Positions 25,665-35,728 of a stretch of DNA of 64,000 bases are shown in pieces. Every line of letters starts with the position of its first letter. Position 1 is the first letter of the stretch. The DNA comes from Rossellomorea marisflavi. GTDB lineage: Bacteria; Bacillota; Bacilli; Bacillales; Bacillaceae_B. Location of the stretch: positions 910,001 to 974,000 of the forward strand of contig NZ_CP047095.1 of NCBI RefSeq assembly GCF_009806575.1. Direction: 5' to 3'. A program made the position numbers and the translations under genes. The notes beneath the pieces were generated by a model. It ran no database searches. It was not told the DNA's origin and saw only the letters and a list, made by a program, of their open reading frames with translations.

Positions 25665-26624
25665 ATGGGAATCATTTATGAGATAAACGATATAACAAAA
25701 GAATATCCTTCACGGAATATCACGGCCAATAAAGGGATTAACCTTCAAATTCATGAAGGAGAGATCATCGCATTATTAGGTCCGAATGGGGCTGGGAAGT
25801 CGACGTTGATTAAACAGATGATGGGGCTTATCAAGCCTACAAGCGGAAGTATTAGACTTTTCGGTGAAGACATACAGGAGAACAGTGCATTTATTACTGA
25901 GAATGTGGCTTACTATGCTCAGGATCCACATGCCATCACTTCTTTACGGGTGTGGGAATCCGTTTATTTCTCTTGTCGTTTGAAAGGATTGACAAAGTCC
26001 ACTTCATTGGAAGAGACGGATCGACTGTTGAAATTAATTGGTTTAGAAGCATTTAGAAAAGACTATATCAAGAATTTATCGGGTGGACAAAAGCGATTGA
26101 TCAGTGTTGCCCTGACCCTGACGGGGGACCCAAGCGTCATGATCTTTGATGAACCGACAAATGAGCTAGATCCTGTTAAGCGGAAGAAAGTATGGGATAT
26201 TATCACAGAAAAGAATAGAGAGGGCGCAACCATCATCTTGGTTACCCATAATGTACTAGAAGCAGAGCAAGTAGTGGATCGGGTGGCCATTATTAATGAA
26301 GGAAGGCTGGTCGCATTGGATGGGATTAAACAATTGAAGCACAGGATTGATCAGCGAATGAGACTGGACTTATCAGCGAGTGATCAGGCAGTGGCAAATC
26401 AATTGTATACATTGATGCTTGAAAGGGACCCCGAACGAGTCACTGATCATAAAATAAGGTTTCTAATACAAAAAGAAGATGTGGTAAATGTGGTGAAAAA
26501 GCTAATGGGCTTAGGCGAACGGTTTGATTTTGATTTTTCTTTAGTGCCGCCTACCCTGGAAGATGTTTACCTTCGCTTGGAAGGAGGCGAACCACAGCGT
26601 GACTCAATTGGACTTAAAGCATAA
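25665..26624 (+). CDS. ABC-2 type transporter ATPase
   Basis: 319 residues from ATG 25665 behind TAGGGAGC. Walker A GPNGAGKST, signature NLSGGQKRLISVALTL, Walker B SVMIFDEPTNELDP and switch His in LVTHN. The C-terminal extension (about 220-319) is usual in drug or antibiotic exporters of the DrrA/CcmA group. It overlaps the permease gene by 26 bases. It should power export through the partner at 26599; export of the peptide is plausible by position. Confidence 0.95.
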   Translation: MGIIYEINDITKEYPSRNITANKGINLQIHEGEIIALLGPNGAGKSTLIKQMMGLIKPTSGSIRLFGEDIQENSAFITENVAYYAQDPHAITSLRVWESVYFSCRLKGLTKSTSLEETDRLLKLIGLEAFRKDYIKNLSGGQKRLISVALTLTGDPSVMIFDEPTNELDPVKRKKVWDIITEKNREGATIILVTHNVLEAEQVVDRVAIINEGRLVALDGIKQLKHRIDQRMRLDLSASDQAVANQLYTLMLERDPERVTDHKIRFLIQKEDVVNVVKKLMGLGERFDFDFSLVPPTLEDVYLRLEGGEPQRDSIGLKA

Positions 26625-27378
26625 ACGCATGGGGATTTCGCAGTGGTTAATAGATTTATGGATACTCGTAAGAATTCAGTATGCCAATGTTAGAGAACAA
26701 TGGCTATTAATCATCATCCTCGCCTCGCTCTTTCCATTGACTACGTTAATGTTACTTCATTTCTTCGTGGAGAACCCCACGAATGACATGGTGCTTCGGA
26801 TTGTAACGGGCAATATGGTATTCGCGCTGATCATCACAGGAATTAATCTACTGGCTCAGGATCTGTCTTGGCAGAAACATCGAGGGCATTTTGTTTTTTA
26901 TGCAACACTTCCGATTAGTAAAGTTTCGTTTATATGTGCCAACCTTATTAAAGGCATGATTACGAGCTTCCCATCTTTTATGATTTTAGCTGTTATAGGG
27001 GAGACGATCTATGATCTTGAATGGAACTTTCATTGGTTTGTCATACCCCTTATCTTTCTGAGCATTCTGAGTATCGTCGGATTTGGGGTGTTTATTGGCT
27101 TCTGGTCCCCTAGTCCCCAAGTAACGAACATCGTACTGCCTAGTTTAATGATGTTCTTGGGGTTTTTGACACCAGTATTAATTGATGGCGAACAGTTACC
27201 AAAGATTCTATATTGGATTTCCCTTGTATTCCCAACCACCTATGTGGCGGAGGGGCTAAGGGAAGTGTTGACAAATGGTTTGACCAAAGGGGTCCTAATA
27301 GACTCTTCCATTCTAGTCGGCTTTACAGTCGTTTCGTATTTCCTGATATTAAAAAACATAAAATGGAGAATTGAATAA
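26599..27378 (+). CDS. ABC-2 type transporter permease
   Basis: 259 residues from GTG 26599, with AAGGAGG (26582-26588) ten bases upstream. Six membrane helices and the ABC-2 pattern: PISKVSFICANLIKG, FGVFIGFWSPSPQVTNIV and LYWISLVFPTTYVAEGLRE. Partner of the ATPase at 25665. Two bases separate it from the following SDR gene, so it is part of an operon that runs into biosynthetic genes. Confidence 0.92.
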   Translation: MTQLDLKHKRMGISQWLIDLWILVRIQYANVREQWLLIIILASLFPLTTLMLLHFFVENPTNDMVLRIVTGNMVFALIITGINLLAQDLSWQKHRGHFVFYATLPISKVSFICANLIKGMITSFPSFMILAVIGETIYDLEWNFHWFVIPLIFLSILSIVGFGVFIGFWSPSPQVTNIVLPSLMMFLGFLTPVLIDGEQLPKILYWISLVFPTTYVAEGLREVLTNGLTKGVLIDSSILVGFTVVSYFLILKNIKWRIE

Positions 27379-27379
27379 T

Positions 27380-28156
27380 ATGAGAAACCATGAAGGCACA
27401 CGTCAAGTCGTTTTGGTCATTGGGGGGAATTCAGGTATAGGGAAAGGAGTGGCCAAGAAGTTTCTGGAGAACACTGGAAATCAAGTCATCATCACCGGTA
27501 CCAACCTTCAAAAGGGGATGGATGCACAGGGGGAATTAAGACAGATATCCGAACATGTGGAATTTCATCAAATGGACGTACGTCGTGCCAGTGATGTGAA
27601 AAAGGTGATAAAAGAGATTGTGAATCAATATGGAAGTATAGATGTTGCCTGTAACTGTGCAGGGGTAGAGCATCGCTTCGCATCCATGATTGAACTGGAA
27701 GAAGAAGAATTTGATCAGGTCATGAACGTGAATTTAAAGGGAGCATGGCTATGTATGAAATACGAAATTAAGCAGATGATGCGCCAGCGTTATGGAGGAT
27801 CCATCATCAATATCTCATCAGTGAGCGGTCTGAAAACGACGCCCAATGGATCTATTTATTCTGCCAGTAAGCATGCGCTGGAAGGACTGACTAAAACGGC
27901 TGCTCATGAATATGCCAGGTTTGGGATTAGAATCAATAATGTGACACCGGGATTGGTTCAGACCCCCATGGCAAATCGTGTACTGGGGGTAAGTGAAGAT
28001 AGCTCGGATGAGCTCTCTAATAAGTACATTCCTGCAGGTCGAATGGCCAACACAGATGAAATGGCTGAAGCCGTATTTTGGATGGCCTCGAAGCATGCAA
28101 GTTATATTATAGGGCATTCTCTTGTGGTGGATGGCGGTCTGGCTCTAGGAAGATAA
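27380..28156 (+). CDS. Short-chain dehydrogenase/reductase
   Basis: 258 residues from ATG 27380; a TTG at 27371 lies too near the GGAG site. NAD(P)-binding loop VIGGNSGIGKG (a variant of TGxxxGIG), CNCAGV in place of NNAG, catalytic Ser (INISSVSG) and Tyr-Lys (YSASKHALEG). It oxidises or reduces an alcohol/ketone; substrate unknown. It could act on a hydroxyamino acid or an intermediate from the KAS block. It is cotranscribed with the ABC-2 genes and has a terminator at 28161. Confidence 0.9.
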   Translation: MRNHEGTRQVVLVIGGNSGIGKGVAKKFLENTGNQVIITGTNLQKGMDAQGELRQISEHVEFHQMDVRRASDVKKVIKEIVNQYGSIDVACNCAGVEHRFASMIELEEEEFDQVMNVNLKGAWLCMKYEIKQMMRQRYGGSIINISSVSGLKTTPNGSIYSASKHALEGLTKTAAHEYARFGIRINNVTPGLVQTPMANRVLGVSEDSSDELSNKYIPAGRMANTDEMAEAVFWMASKHASYIIGHSLVVDGGLALGR

Positions 28157-28160
28157 AGAG

Positions 28161-28199
28161 GACTTGTAGGGAATGCCCATTCTCTACAGGTCTATTTTT
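28161..28199 (+). terminator. Rho-independent terminator
   Basis: A 14-bp stem with two wobble pairs (28161-28174 with 28179-28192) followed by TATTTTT. The 134 bases from here to the NRPS start (28333) contain no gene and should hold its promoter. CTTGAG at 28268 and CTCAAG at 28299 form a spaced inverted repeat there. Confidence 0.85.
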
Positions 28200-28332
28200 A
28201 TGGGAGGCAAATGGTCTTTAATGAATATTACCCAAACTTCCTATTTTGCGTTATTTACTAATGTTTCTTGAGAAGAAAAAACTTATACTTTGCTCAAGTT
28301 ACACAACCATCTTTTGTAAGGAGTGGCAAAGT

Positions 28333-31300
28333 ATGACGATTGATACAACGAAATATCACCCCCTCACATACTACAAGCTGAAGCCATCATTTTCCCAAGA
28401 ACGGTTTTGGGTGCTACATAATCTTGATCCTGACAAGCCGACCTATACCATTTCTAAGGTTTTTCGATTCACTGGAGCATTTAATCTTAAAGCCTGGAAG
28501 AAAAGTCTGAGGGAATTAGTAGAACGCCACGAAATTCTTCGTACGACATTCACGTTCGAAGAAAGGCTTTATCAACTTATTGCAAGTGACCAGCAATGTG
28601 ACTTCGACTACGTGGAACTCTCAGAAGACCTAGTAGAAGAAGCCATAAAGAGCTATATTCAACAGCCATTCGATCTTGAAAGCAGTAACCCGCTCTTTCA
28701 TGTAAAGTTTATTAAGACCGGAATGGATACCCATTACTTCTTGATGAATATCCATCATATTCTCTGTGATGGTCCGTCTTTGGGAATCTTATTAGAAGAT
28801 TTATTTCGCCTGTACTCATCCAATAGCCAGCAATTAAAAGCTGAATTGCCACCGTTGGAGATTCAATTCGCCGACTTTGCTGAATGGGAGAGGAATACTG
28901 TCGAGAGTGATCGATCGACTTCATTGGAGTTTTGGAAAGAGAACCTTAAGGGAGCCCCTTCCAAGGTCGACTTCAATAAACATGGGGAAAGCCAGAAGGT
29001 GGGCACGGGTGGGAAAACGACCAGGTTTAGGGTTCCAAGTGAACTGCAACAAGCCGTGAAATCTGTATCTAAAGCCAACCGAACCACCCTTTTCACCACC
29101 TTCATCACTGCATTTACCATCCTGATATACAAGTACACCTCACAGGAAGAGATCAGTATTGGAACACCCGTGAGTCTAAAAGAGAGCAAGGAGCTAGAGA
29201 ACGTTACGGGATTATTCATCAATTCACTGGTTATTCGCTCTCATATATCGCCCCTCGATACGTTCAATGAACATCTAAAAAAAATGCAGGAACAAGTCTA
29301 CGACTGTTTTAAACACAAGTATATTCCTTATGACACGATCGTGAAGGAAATCAGTCCTGACAGAGATGATATTCATAACGCTCTATTCAATATAATGTTC
29401 GCTCTCCATTACAAAGCTGGCAAACCAAATCTTACAGGTCTGGAGTACGAAGAAATCCTATATGACAACCGAACGACAAAGCTAGATTTGTCTTTGTCTG
29501 CAATCGTCAGCGAAGAGGAAATCGAACTTGAAGTCGAGTATGACACCAGCATCTTTAATCAAAGATATATCAACCAGTTGTTTGGACAGGACTTCATGGC
29601 TCTCTTAACAGAGCTCACAAAGGATCAAGACAAGCCTATAGGGACCCTTCCATTGGCAGAAGGAAGGTCGGTTATCACGAAAGTGAACCGCCCAGCCATT
29701 TCTCCAGTCAAATCGGAGAAATGTATCCACGAGCTGATTGAAGATCGGGTGGTCAATCATCCCCATGCCAATGCGCTTACATTTAGGAATCGAACGTTGA
29801 CTTATCAAGAGTTAAATGAGAAGTCCAACGACTTAGCAGCTCGAATAGTTAATCAGATTGATCGAGGAGCTACGGTAGGGATATACATGGACCGCTCGAT
29901 AGAGTTGATCCTCTCCGTTCTTGCCATAATAAAAGCAGGTGGCGTTTATGTACCTCTAAATACAGAGGATCCTCTTAAAAGAACGGAGAAAATGGTGGAA
30001 AAGGCAAACGTATCATTCCTCTTAACGAAACATGAAAGTGCTGAGCGGATAGCTACCATCAATCAGAAAACCTATAATGTTGAAGAATCTGAACTGGGGA
30101 TTGGTTCTGATTTCCCTAATCTCAAGACATTGACTACTACTGAAGGAATGCTCTCTATTTACTTCACATCCGGATCAACGGGAGAACCAAAGGGGGTAAT
30201 CAATCATCACAAAGGTTGGATTAACAGAATGAACGGGATGCAGCAAAGCCATCAGATGAAAATCGGCGATGCGGTCTTGCAGAAGACGTTGCACACATTT
30301 GATGCCTTTGGTCTGGAAGTGTTTTGGCCGTTGATGTATGGCGGACACATCCATTTACTTGAACCTGGAGAACATCGTAATCCACGAGCAATTATTGATG
30401 CTATGAAGGAGTATAGAGCAATCTTCCTTCAAGTGGTACCGAGCATGCTGAATGAAGTGGTCTTGGAGTTGACTGAAGAGGATGCCGAAGCGTTAAGTGA
30501 GCATCTTAGATTCATTGGGAGTGCTGGTGAACCTCTGACATCCACTTTGTACAATGAGTGGAGAAAAAAAATGAACTGTCCAGTCTATAACACATGGGGT
30601 CCCACTGAAGCATCCATAGATGTCACCCAATATGTTTGCACAGAACATGATCGGTATAACGGTGACATCCTTTCAATCGGTAAACCGTTAATGAATAACG
30701 AGGTATACATCTTAGATGAATACCTCCATCCGGTCTCACCTTATGTCACAGGAGACATTTTTGTATCGGGAATAGGTTTGAGCAGGGGCTATGTGAATGA
30801 TCCTGAAAAAACTAAGCAAACATTCCTTGACAACCCTTTTCATGAAGGAACGATCATGTACCGGACAGGGGATAAAGGATACTTTTTAGAAAGCGGTGAC
30901 ATTCAGTTTGTAGGTCGTGAAGATAACCAGGTCAAATTGAGGGGCATAAGGGTCGAGCTGGATGAAATTGAACGGGTCATAATGGAGAGCGAAAGCGTCA
31001 ATCAATGTGTGGTGAAGGTGTCTGAGAATGGTGGAGGGCAGAAGCTTATTGCCTATATCACCATGCTTGATGAGAGCGAGGTAGCTATACATAAGGTGAA
31101 GGATGAGCTGATGACGAAACTCCCTATGTATATGCTACCCACACATTTTGAACTGATGAAAGAATTGCCTCGCCTATCAAATGGGAAAATCGACAGAAAA
31201 TCACTCTCTATTCCGGAAGGGAAGATCTTTCAAAGTGAGGAACTGATTCTCCCTAGGACCAGCAAGGAGCTCATTCTTTGCCAATTAATGAGTGATTTGC

Positions 31301-32310
31301 TAGAACATGAACAGATCGGAATCAATAGTAATTTCTTCGATGTAGGTGGGCATTCCCTTAACGCTTTCAAACTATTGAATCGAATTAATCAAGAATTCCA
31401 TACCAAGCTACCTCTGAGCTTCATCTTTAAACATCCTACCATCGAAATGATGGGGAAGGTGCTGGACACTATTAATAATCAGGAATGGAAGACTTCCAAT
31501 GTGATCTCTTTACAAAAGGGTGACCAAGAAAAACGACCGCTCTACTTAATCCATCCAGGTGGTGGGGGAATCATCTGTTATTACGAGTTTGTGAGGAAAA
31601 TGAGTATACCGAATCCGATTTATGGTATTCAATCCATTGGCTATGAAGATCATGTATCCCCATTGTCGTCAATTAAGGAAATGGCGTGTGAGTATATAAA
31701 GGGGATAAAGAAGGTGCAACCAGCAGGACCCTATGCCCTGGCAGGATGGTCATTAGGCGGGACGATTGCATTTGAAATCGCTCATCAACTGGAAGAGATG
31801 GGTGACGAGGTCGATTTTATCGGGCTGATTGACACCTATCCCATTGATTGTCATCGAGATGACCAACAAGTGGCTCAGTCGCGTAAATCTCCTCTAGAGG
31901 CATGGGCGGCACGATTAAATCTAACGTATACGGAGAACCTTACCGATGAGAAAAAAATCCAACTCATTCACACAGAGGTTAAAAAGAGAAAGATGATTCC
32001 ATTCGATGCGACGCTGAATGAGACGGCTAAAGTGTTAGAAATTATGTATTGCAACAATTTAGCGGCAGAGGAATTTTTCTGTGATTATCGTATTCATCAA
32101 ACACTACACTTGTTCAATGTAAGTGAACGATCGGAAATCAATCCGATTCCCCTGGTGGATACAAATGTGTGGGCAGCCCGGACAACAAAGGAAGTATTCA
32201 TCCATGAAATAGATGGCCATCATCATAATCTCATGGACAAAACGAACGTAGAAAGAGTTGCGGGAGCATTTAAAAATATATTGGAAGAACAGGTGGTTAC
32301 ACATGATTGA
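28333..32310 (+). CDS. NRPS module C-A-T-TE (terminal module)
   Basis: 1325 residues from ATG 28333 behind AAGGAGTGG. Domains: condensation (about 10-430; opening SFSQERFWVLH, active site HHILCDG with His141/142 and Asp146), adenylation (about 455-965; FTSGSTGEPKG near 611, TWGPTEAS, YRTGDKG, NGKIDRKS), thiolation (GGHSLNAF, Ser1008) and thioesterase (about 1065-1325; GWSLGG with Ser1140, C-terminal GHHHNL). By eye the adenylation code is DALQGATID(K), which I cannot match to a known residue; the domain resembles serine-type domains (GWINRMNGMQ). It takes the chain from the large NRPS and releases it. It is transcribed ahead of its partner, so gene order is not the order of use. Confidence 0.95.
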   Translation: MTIDTTKYHPLTYYKLKPSFSQERFWVLHNLDPDKPTYTISKVFRFTGAFNLKAWKKSLRELVERHEILRTTFTFEERLYQLIASDQQCDFDYVELSEDLVEEAIKSYIQQPFDLESSNPLFHVKFIKTGMDTHYFLMNIHHILCDGPSLGILLEDLFRLYSSNSQQLKAELPPLEIQFADFAEWERNTVESDRSTSLEFWKENLKGAPSKVDFNKHGESQKVGTGGKTTRFRVPSELQQAVKSVSKANRTTLFTTFITAFTILIYKYTSQEEISIGTPVSLKESKELENVTGLFINSLVIRSHISPLDTFNEHLKKMQEQVYDCFKHKYIPYDTIVKEISPDRDDIHNALFNIMFALHYKAGKPNLTGLEYEEILYDNRTTKLDLSLSAIVSEEEIELEVEYDTSIFNQRYINQLFGQDFMALLTELTKDQDKPIGTLPLAEGRSVITKVNRPAISPVKSEKCIHELIEDRVVNHPHANALTFRNRTLTYQELNEKSNDLAARIVNQIDRGATVGIYMDRSIELILSVLAIIKAGGVYVPLNTEDPLKRTEKMVEKANVSFLLTKHESAERIATINQKTYNVEESELGIGSDFPNLKTLTTTEGMLSIYFTSGSTGEPKGVINHHKGWINRMNGMQQSHQMKIGDAVLQKTLHTFDAFGLEVFWPLMYGGHIHLLEPGEHRNPRAIIDAMKEYRAIFLQVVPSMLNEVVLELTEEDAEALSEHLRFIGSAGEPLTSTLYNEWRKKMNCPVYNTWGPTEASIDVTQYVCTEHDRYNGDILSIGKPLMNNEVYILDEYLHPVSPYVTGDIFVSGIGLSRGYVNDPEKTKQTFLDNPFHEGTIMYRTGDKGYFLESGDIQFVGREDNQVKLRGIRVELDEIERVIMESESVNQCVVKVSENGGGQKLIAYITMLDESEVAIHKVKDELMTKLPMYMLPTHFELMKELPRLSNGKIDRKSLSIPEGKIFQSEELILPRTSKELILCQLMSDLLEHEQIGINSNFFDVGGHSLNAFKLLNRINQEFHTKLPLSFIFKHPTIEMMGKVLDTINNQEWKTSNVISLQKGDQEKRPLYLIHPGGGGIICYYEFVRKMSIPNPIYGIQSIGYEDHVSPLSSIKEMACEYIKGIKKVQPAGPYALAGWSLGGTIAFEIAHQLEEMGDEVDFIGLIDTYPIDCHRDDQQVAQSRKSPLEAWAARLNLTYTENLTDEKKIQLIHTEVKKRKMIPFDATLNETAKVLEIMYCNNLAAEEFFCDYRIHQTLHLFNVSERSEINPIPLVDTNVWAARTTKEVFIHEIDGHHHNLMDKTNVERVAGAFKNILEEQVVTHD

Positions 32311-33361
32311 ATTAAGAAGTGATACGTTCTCATTACCAAGTAAAGAAATGCTGGATTCGATTAGCAAGGCAATTTTAGGAGACGATGTCTATAGTCAGGA
32401 CATGACCGTGAAGGAATTAGAGAGCAGAGCAGCTGAATTACTGGGTAAGGAAGACGCGATTCTTATGCCGTCTGGAACAATGGCGAATCTTGCCTCTATC
32501 CTTGCCCATTGCCCGAGGGGATCAAAAGTGATTGTTGGAGACAAATCAGATATATACATCTATGAGGCGGGAGGTGCTTCCGTTTGTGGGGGAGTCATGT
32601 ATGAGCCCGTTCCAACAGAGTCAGATGGAATCTTGAAATTACACAATGTAGAGAAGGCATTTCCTCAGGATCAAGACGATCCACAGTTTGCACTTCCCTC
32701 GCTTATATGCATTGAGAACCCAAGTAATCGGACTGGGGGGAATATCCTGCCTCTCTCGTATTTGGAGGAACTATCTTTATTCGCAAAGGAGAAGAAGGTA
32801 CCCCTTCATATGGATGGAGCGAGAATTTTCAATGCTTCGTTTGCAATGGACGTGCCCGCAGCTCATATCGCAAAGTATGCAGACTCAGTCCAATTCTGTT
32901 TGTCCAAAGGTCTCTCAGCTCCTGTGGGGTCGATGGTTGCAGGAACTCGCGCGTTCATTCAAAAGGTTAGAAGGATCAGAAAAATGTTGGGCGGCGGGAT
33001 GAGACAAGCTGGAGTTATTGCGGCGCCTGGAATCGTCGCTCTAGAAAACATGGAAGCTACATTGGAGCAAGATCATCTGAAAGCTAAAATGCTTGCAGAT
33101 CAATTAAGTATGGTGGAGGAAATAATCCTTCAACCAAATGTGGAAATTAATATGGTTTTTTTCAGATTGAGAGGAGAATATACAACCAATAAATTCATCA
33201 GCACCTGTTCCATGTTCGGCCTCAACATTGATGAGTTGGAACCAGGTGTGATCAGGGCTGTCATTCATCGAAATATTAGTGATGAAGATATTTTGGATAC
33301 GGTTGAAATTATTAAGAGGGCTATTCCATTATCAATGGCAGAGAGGAGCGTATACGGTTGA
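32303..33361 (+). CDS. Threonine-aldolase-like PLP enzyme (GntG-type)
   Basis: 352 residues from ATG 32303, overlapping the NRPS stop (8 bases). Typical fold type I features: IELRSDTFSLPSKEML, MPSGTMANLAS, HMDGARIFNA (Asp171) and the PLP lysine in FCLSKGLSAPVGS (Lys202). Threonine aldolases split or form beta-hydroxy amino acids from glycine and aldehydes; the GntG branch does transaldolation with threonine. Here it may make a beta-hydroxy amino acid for one of the uncoded adenylation domains or supply threonine-derived units. Overlaps on both sides show a tightly coupled operon. Confidence 0.9.
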   Translation: MIELRSDTFSLPSKEMLDSISKAILGDDVYSQDMTVKELESRAAELLGKEDAILMPSGTMANLASILAHCPRGSKVIVGDKSDIYIYEAGGASVCGGVMYEPVPTESDGILKLHNVEKAFPQDQDDPQFALPSLICIENPSNRTGGNILPLSYLEELSLFAKEKKVPLHMDGARIFNASFAMDVPAAHIAKYADSVQFCLSKGLSAPVGSMVAGTRAFIQKVRRIRKMLGGGMRQAGVIAAPGIVALENMEATLEQDHLKAKMLADQLSMVEEIILQPNVEINMVFFRLRGEYTTNKFISTCSMFGLNIDELEPGVIRAVIHRNISDEDILDTVEIIKRAIPLSMAERSVYG

Positions 33362-34797
33362 TTCATCTAACTGGGAGGATTACGAAGGAACCGAATGACT
33401 TTATAAATCAGCATATACTCGAGCCTCACTTTGCCTTCGAATTAGAGCACTTGACTAACCATTACATTGAAATTGAACTCGTCATGAACAGGGAGTACGA
33501 AAGGCTGGGATTGATCAATCATAAAGAACGTCTCGCCTTGGATGAGGCATTAAAAAAAGTCGACATCTCTGTCATCCAGGCAGATCCCTCTCAAAATATG
33601 TCTGATATGTCGTTTGCGATTGAAAAGTTTGTTGAAAGCCAGTTGGATTCTTGTGTGCCGGTGAGATGGCATAGTGATCGAAGCAGAAATGATGTTCAGA
33701 GTTGTGCCCAAGCCATGTTTCTTAAAGAACAGGTGGTTGAACTGGAACAGAAGGTAGCAGATTTGATTGGCATCTTGATTAATCGATCCCAAGAGTCTAC
33801 CAAGTTGCCTCTACCGGGTAAGACGCATTATCAACCAGCCCAAGTCATTACGCCAGCTTTTTATTTCCTCTCGATCGTTGAAGAATTGACGCATATAAGA
33901 AAGGTCCTGCTAAATGTATTCGACTATATTGACCAGTGCCCATTGGGGTCCGGAGCCATGGCTGGATTAGAATATGCATGGGATCGTCAAAGAATGGCCG
34001 AGGAGCTGGGTTTTCGTAAGCCTAAAGATACAGCTTTGGCTTCCATTGCTTCGAAACAGGGGATTCTGGAAGTAGCAGCCGCCCAAGGGAACCTGGGCGT
34101 ACTTATCAGTCGTTTAGCAACAGATCTAATGGACTGGCTTATCGATGGGTACATTGATCTTCCAGATGAGCTTTCCGGTATCTCCTCAGCGATGCCTCAA
34201 AAGAAAAATTACCCCATTATGGAGAGGATAAGAGGACAGAATGCCCATATGATCTCGTTCTATACGGGCATAGCACTCTCTCAGAAGAATACCCCTTTCA
34301 CGAATCTCGTAGAGACGGCTAAAGAGGGAGGGAAATATGTAGGTGAACTTTTCCATACTTCCAAGGTTAATCTCAGCTTAATGAGAATCGTCCTGGAAAA
34401 TATCTCATTTATAGAAGAAAAAATGCTGGACGACTGTGCTAAAGGATTCTTTGGCGGATTTGCATTTGCTAATCATCTTACGAGAGAATATGACGTTCCG
34501 AATCGAAAAGCCCAATCGATCGTAGGTGAAATCATTCGAACAGCTATCGAAAAGGGTGTCTCTCCATCCGGAGTAGAAAACGTATTGGTCCAGGAAGTTT
34601 GTCATAAGCATGGATATAGTATCCGAATGGATCAGGAGTCCATTCTAGCATTATTCTCTATTCCTCATAATGTAAACAAGCAGACATCTGGCTCGACTAA
34701 CCCGGCCAGTGTGGAGGCACTGCTTCATGAATACTTGGCAGTCAATCATGAGATTGGACAAAGATGGGAAAAACGAAATCATTTAGCGAAATCTTAG
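33358..34797 (+). CDS. Argininosuccinate-lyase-like enzyme
   Basis: 479 residues from TTG 33358 (AGGAG site), overlapping the previous stop by four bases. Fumarase/aspartase superfamily: VRWHSDRSRNDVQ, GKTHYQPAQVITPAF (catalytic His) and the signature ISSAMPQKKN with the catalytic Ser. Such enzymes cleave a C-N bond and release fumarate. No argininosuccinate synthetase is nearby, and kinase and cysteine-synthase-like genes follow at once, so I infer it cleaves an aspartyl adduct to release a diamino acid rather than making arginine. Same gene trio is recalled from diaminobutyrate-forming clusters. Confidence 0.88.
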   Translation: MIHLTGRITKEPNDFINQHILEPHFAFELEHLTNHYIEIELVMNREYERLGLINHKERLALDEALKKVDISVIQADPSQNMSDMSFAIEKFVESQLDSCVPVRWHSDRSRNDVQSCAQAMFLKEQVVELEQKVADLIGILINRSQESTKLPLPGKTHYQPAQVITPAFYFLSIVEELTHIRKVLLNVFDYIDQCPLGSGAMAGLEYAWDRQRMAEELGFRKPKDTALASIASKQGILEVAAAQGNLGVLISRLATDLMDWLIDGYIDLPDELSGISSAMPQKKNYPIMERIRGQNAHMISFYTGIALSQKNTPFTNLVETAKEGGKYVGELFHTSKVNLSLMRIVLENISFIEEKMLDDCAKGFFGGFAFANHLTREYDVPNRKAQSIVGEIIRTAIEKGVSPSGVENVLVQEVCHKHGYSIRMDQESILALFSIPHNVNKQTSGSTNPASVEALLHEYLAVNHEIGQRWEKRNHLAKS

Positions 34798-34810
34798 GAG
34801 GCTGAGAGAT

Positions 34811-35728
34811 GTGCGGACTGACATGTTAAAAACTCCCGACCGGCTGGAGCTCAGAGGAGTCGGTATCTCTAGCGGGACTTTTGGAGAGTTATTGCAAGGG
34901 GTATTGACCAATGGCAAGCCTTTCTTGGTAACACTCCCGATTAACCGCTACTCAAAAGCCACGTTCAAACCTGACCTTTTGAGTGACACGATTGAGGTCC
35001 ACCCCTCGTTCAAACTCAAGGCTAAAAGGCTGTGCGAGAGAATTTTGGTCGAACATAACCTCCCGCTTGGAGGTACCCTTACGGTTGAAAGTACGATTCC
35101 AATCGGAAAAGGTCTGGCAAGTTCCTCAGCAGATTTAGTCGCGGTGTCCAGGGCGATTGAGTCAGCCTATGACTTCACAATGGACATTAATACCTTGCAA
35201 CGCTACCTTGCTGATATTGAACCAACTGATGGTGTGATGTATTCATCCATTGTTTCCTACTACCATAGAGAAGCAAAGTTAAAAGACCACATAGGTCCAC
35301 TGCCATCTCTGACCATTGTGTCGCATGATGAAGGTGGAGAAATCAATACGATTGAATTTAACAAGAGGCATCAACCATATGAATCCAGTCATAAAGAAGA
35401 ATACGATCGGTTGCTTAAGGACTTGATTCATGCCATTCAAGAGAAGGATCTTAAAGGTATAGGTGAAGTAACCACGAGGAGTGCCATCCTTCACCAAACC
35501 ATCGCACCAAAAAAAACGTTGTACCAAATGATGAAGATCAATGAAGAAGTGAATGGCCTAGGCGTTGTAATAGCTCATAGCGGCACCTACATAGGTGTCC
35601 TGCTCTCTCAAGAGGACGAGGGATACTACAGGAAGCTTAAAATGGCTAAAGAACGGGTTTGTCAACTTACCGGCCAGGTTCAGGTGATGCACACGATTAC
35701 GAAGGAGGAGTGCCCAAGTGGCTACTAA
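34811..35728 (+). CDS. GHMP-family kinase, L-threonine kinase (PduX)-like
   Basis: 305 residues from GTG 34811 (AGGAG ten bases upstream). GHMP marks: SSGTFGELLQG near the start, the ATP-binding PIGKGLASSSADLVAVSRA (about residues 96-114) and a C-terminal VVIAHSGTYIGVLLS glycine loop. The GTxGELLQG opening is characteristic of PduX-type L-threonine kinases. It would phosphorylate threonine or serine, making the leaving group needed by the PLP enzyme next door (11-base overlap). Substrate choice (Thr vs Ser) cannot be read here. Confidence 0.85.
   Translation: MRTDMLKTPDRLELRGVGISSGTFGELLQGVLTNGKPFLVTLPINRYSKATFKPDLLSDTIEVHPSFKLKAKRLCERILVEHNLPLGGTLTVESTIPIGKGLASSSADLVAVSRAIESAYDFTMDINTLQRYLADIEPTDGVMYSSIVSYYHREAKLKDHIGPLPSLTIVSHDEGGEINTIEFNKRHQPYESSHKEEYDRLLKDLIHAIQEKDLKGIGEVTTRSAILHQTIAPKKTLYQMMKINEEVNGLGVVIAHSGTYIGVLLSQEDEGYYRKLKMAKERVCQLTGQVQVMHTITKEECPSGY

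Noticed and set aside
28246..28332. Upstream extension of the C-A-T-TE protein (start at 28246)
   Set aside because: The condensation domain starts after ATG 28333, which alone has an AAGGAGTGG site.
33358..34797. Housekeeping argininosuccinate lyase (argH)
   Set aside because: No argG or other arginine genes beside it, and it is tightly coupled to the kinase and PLP synthase genes; kept as ArgH-like only.
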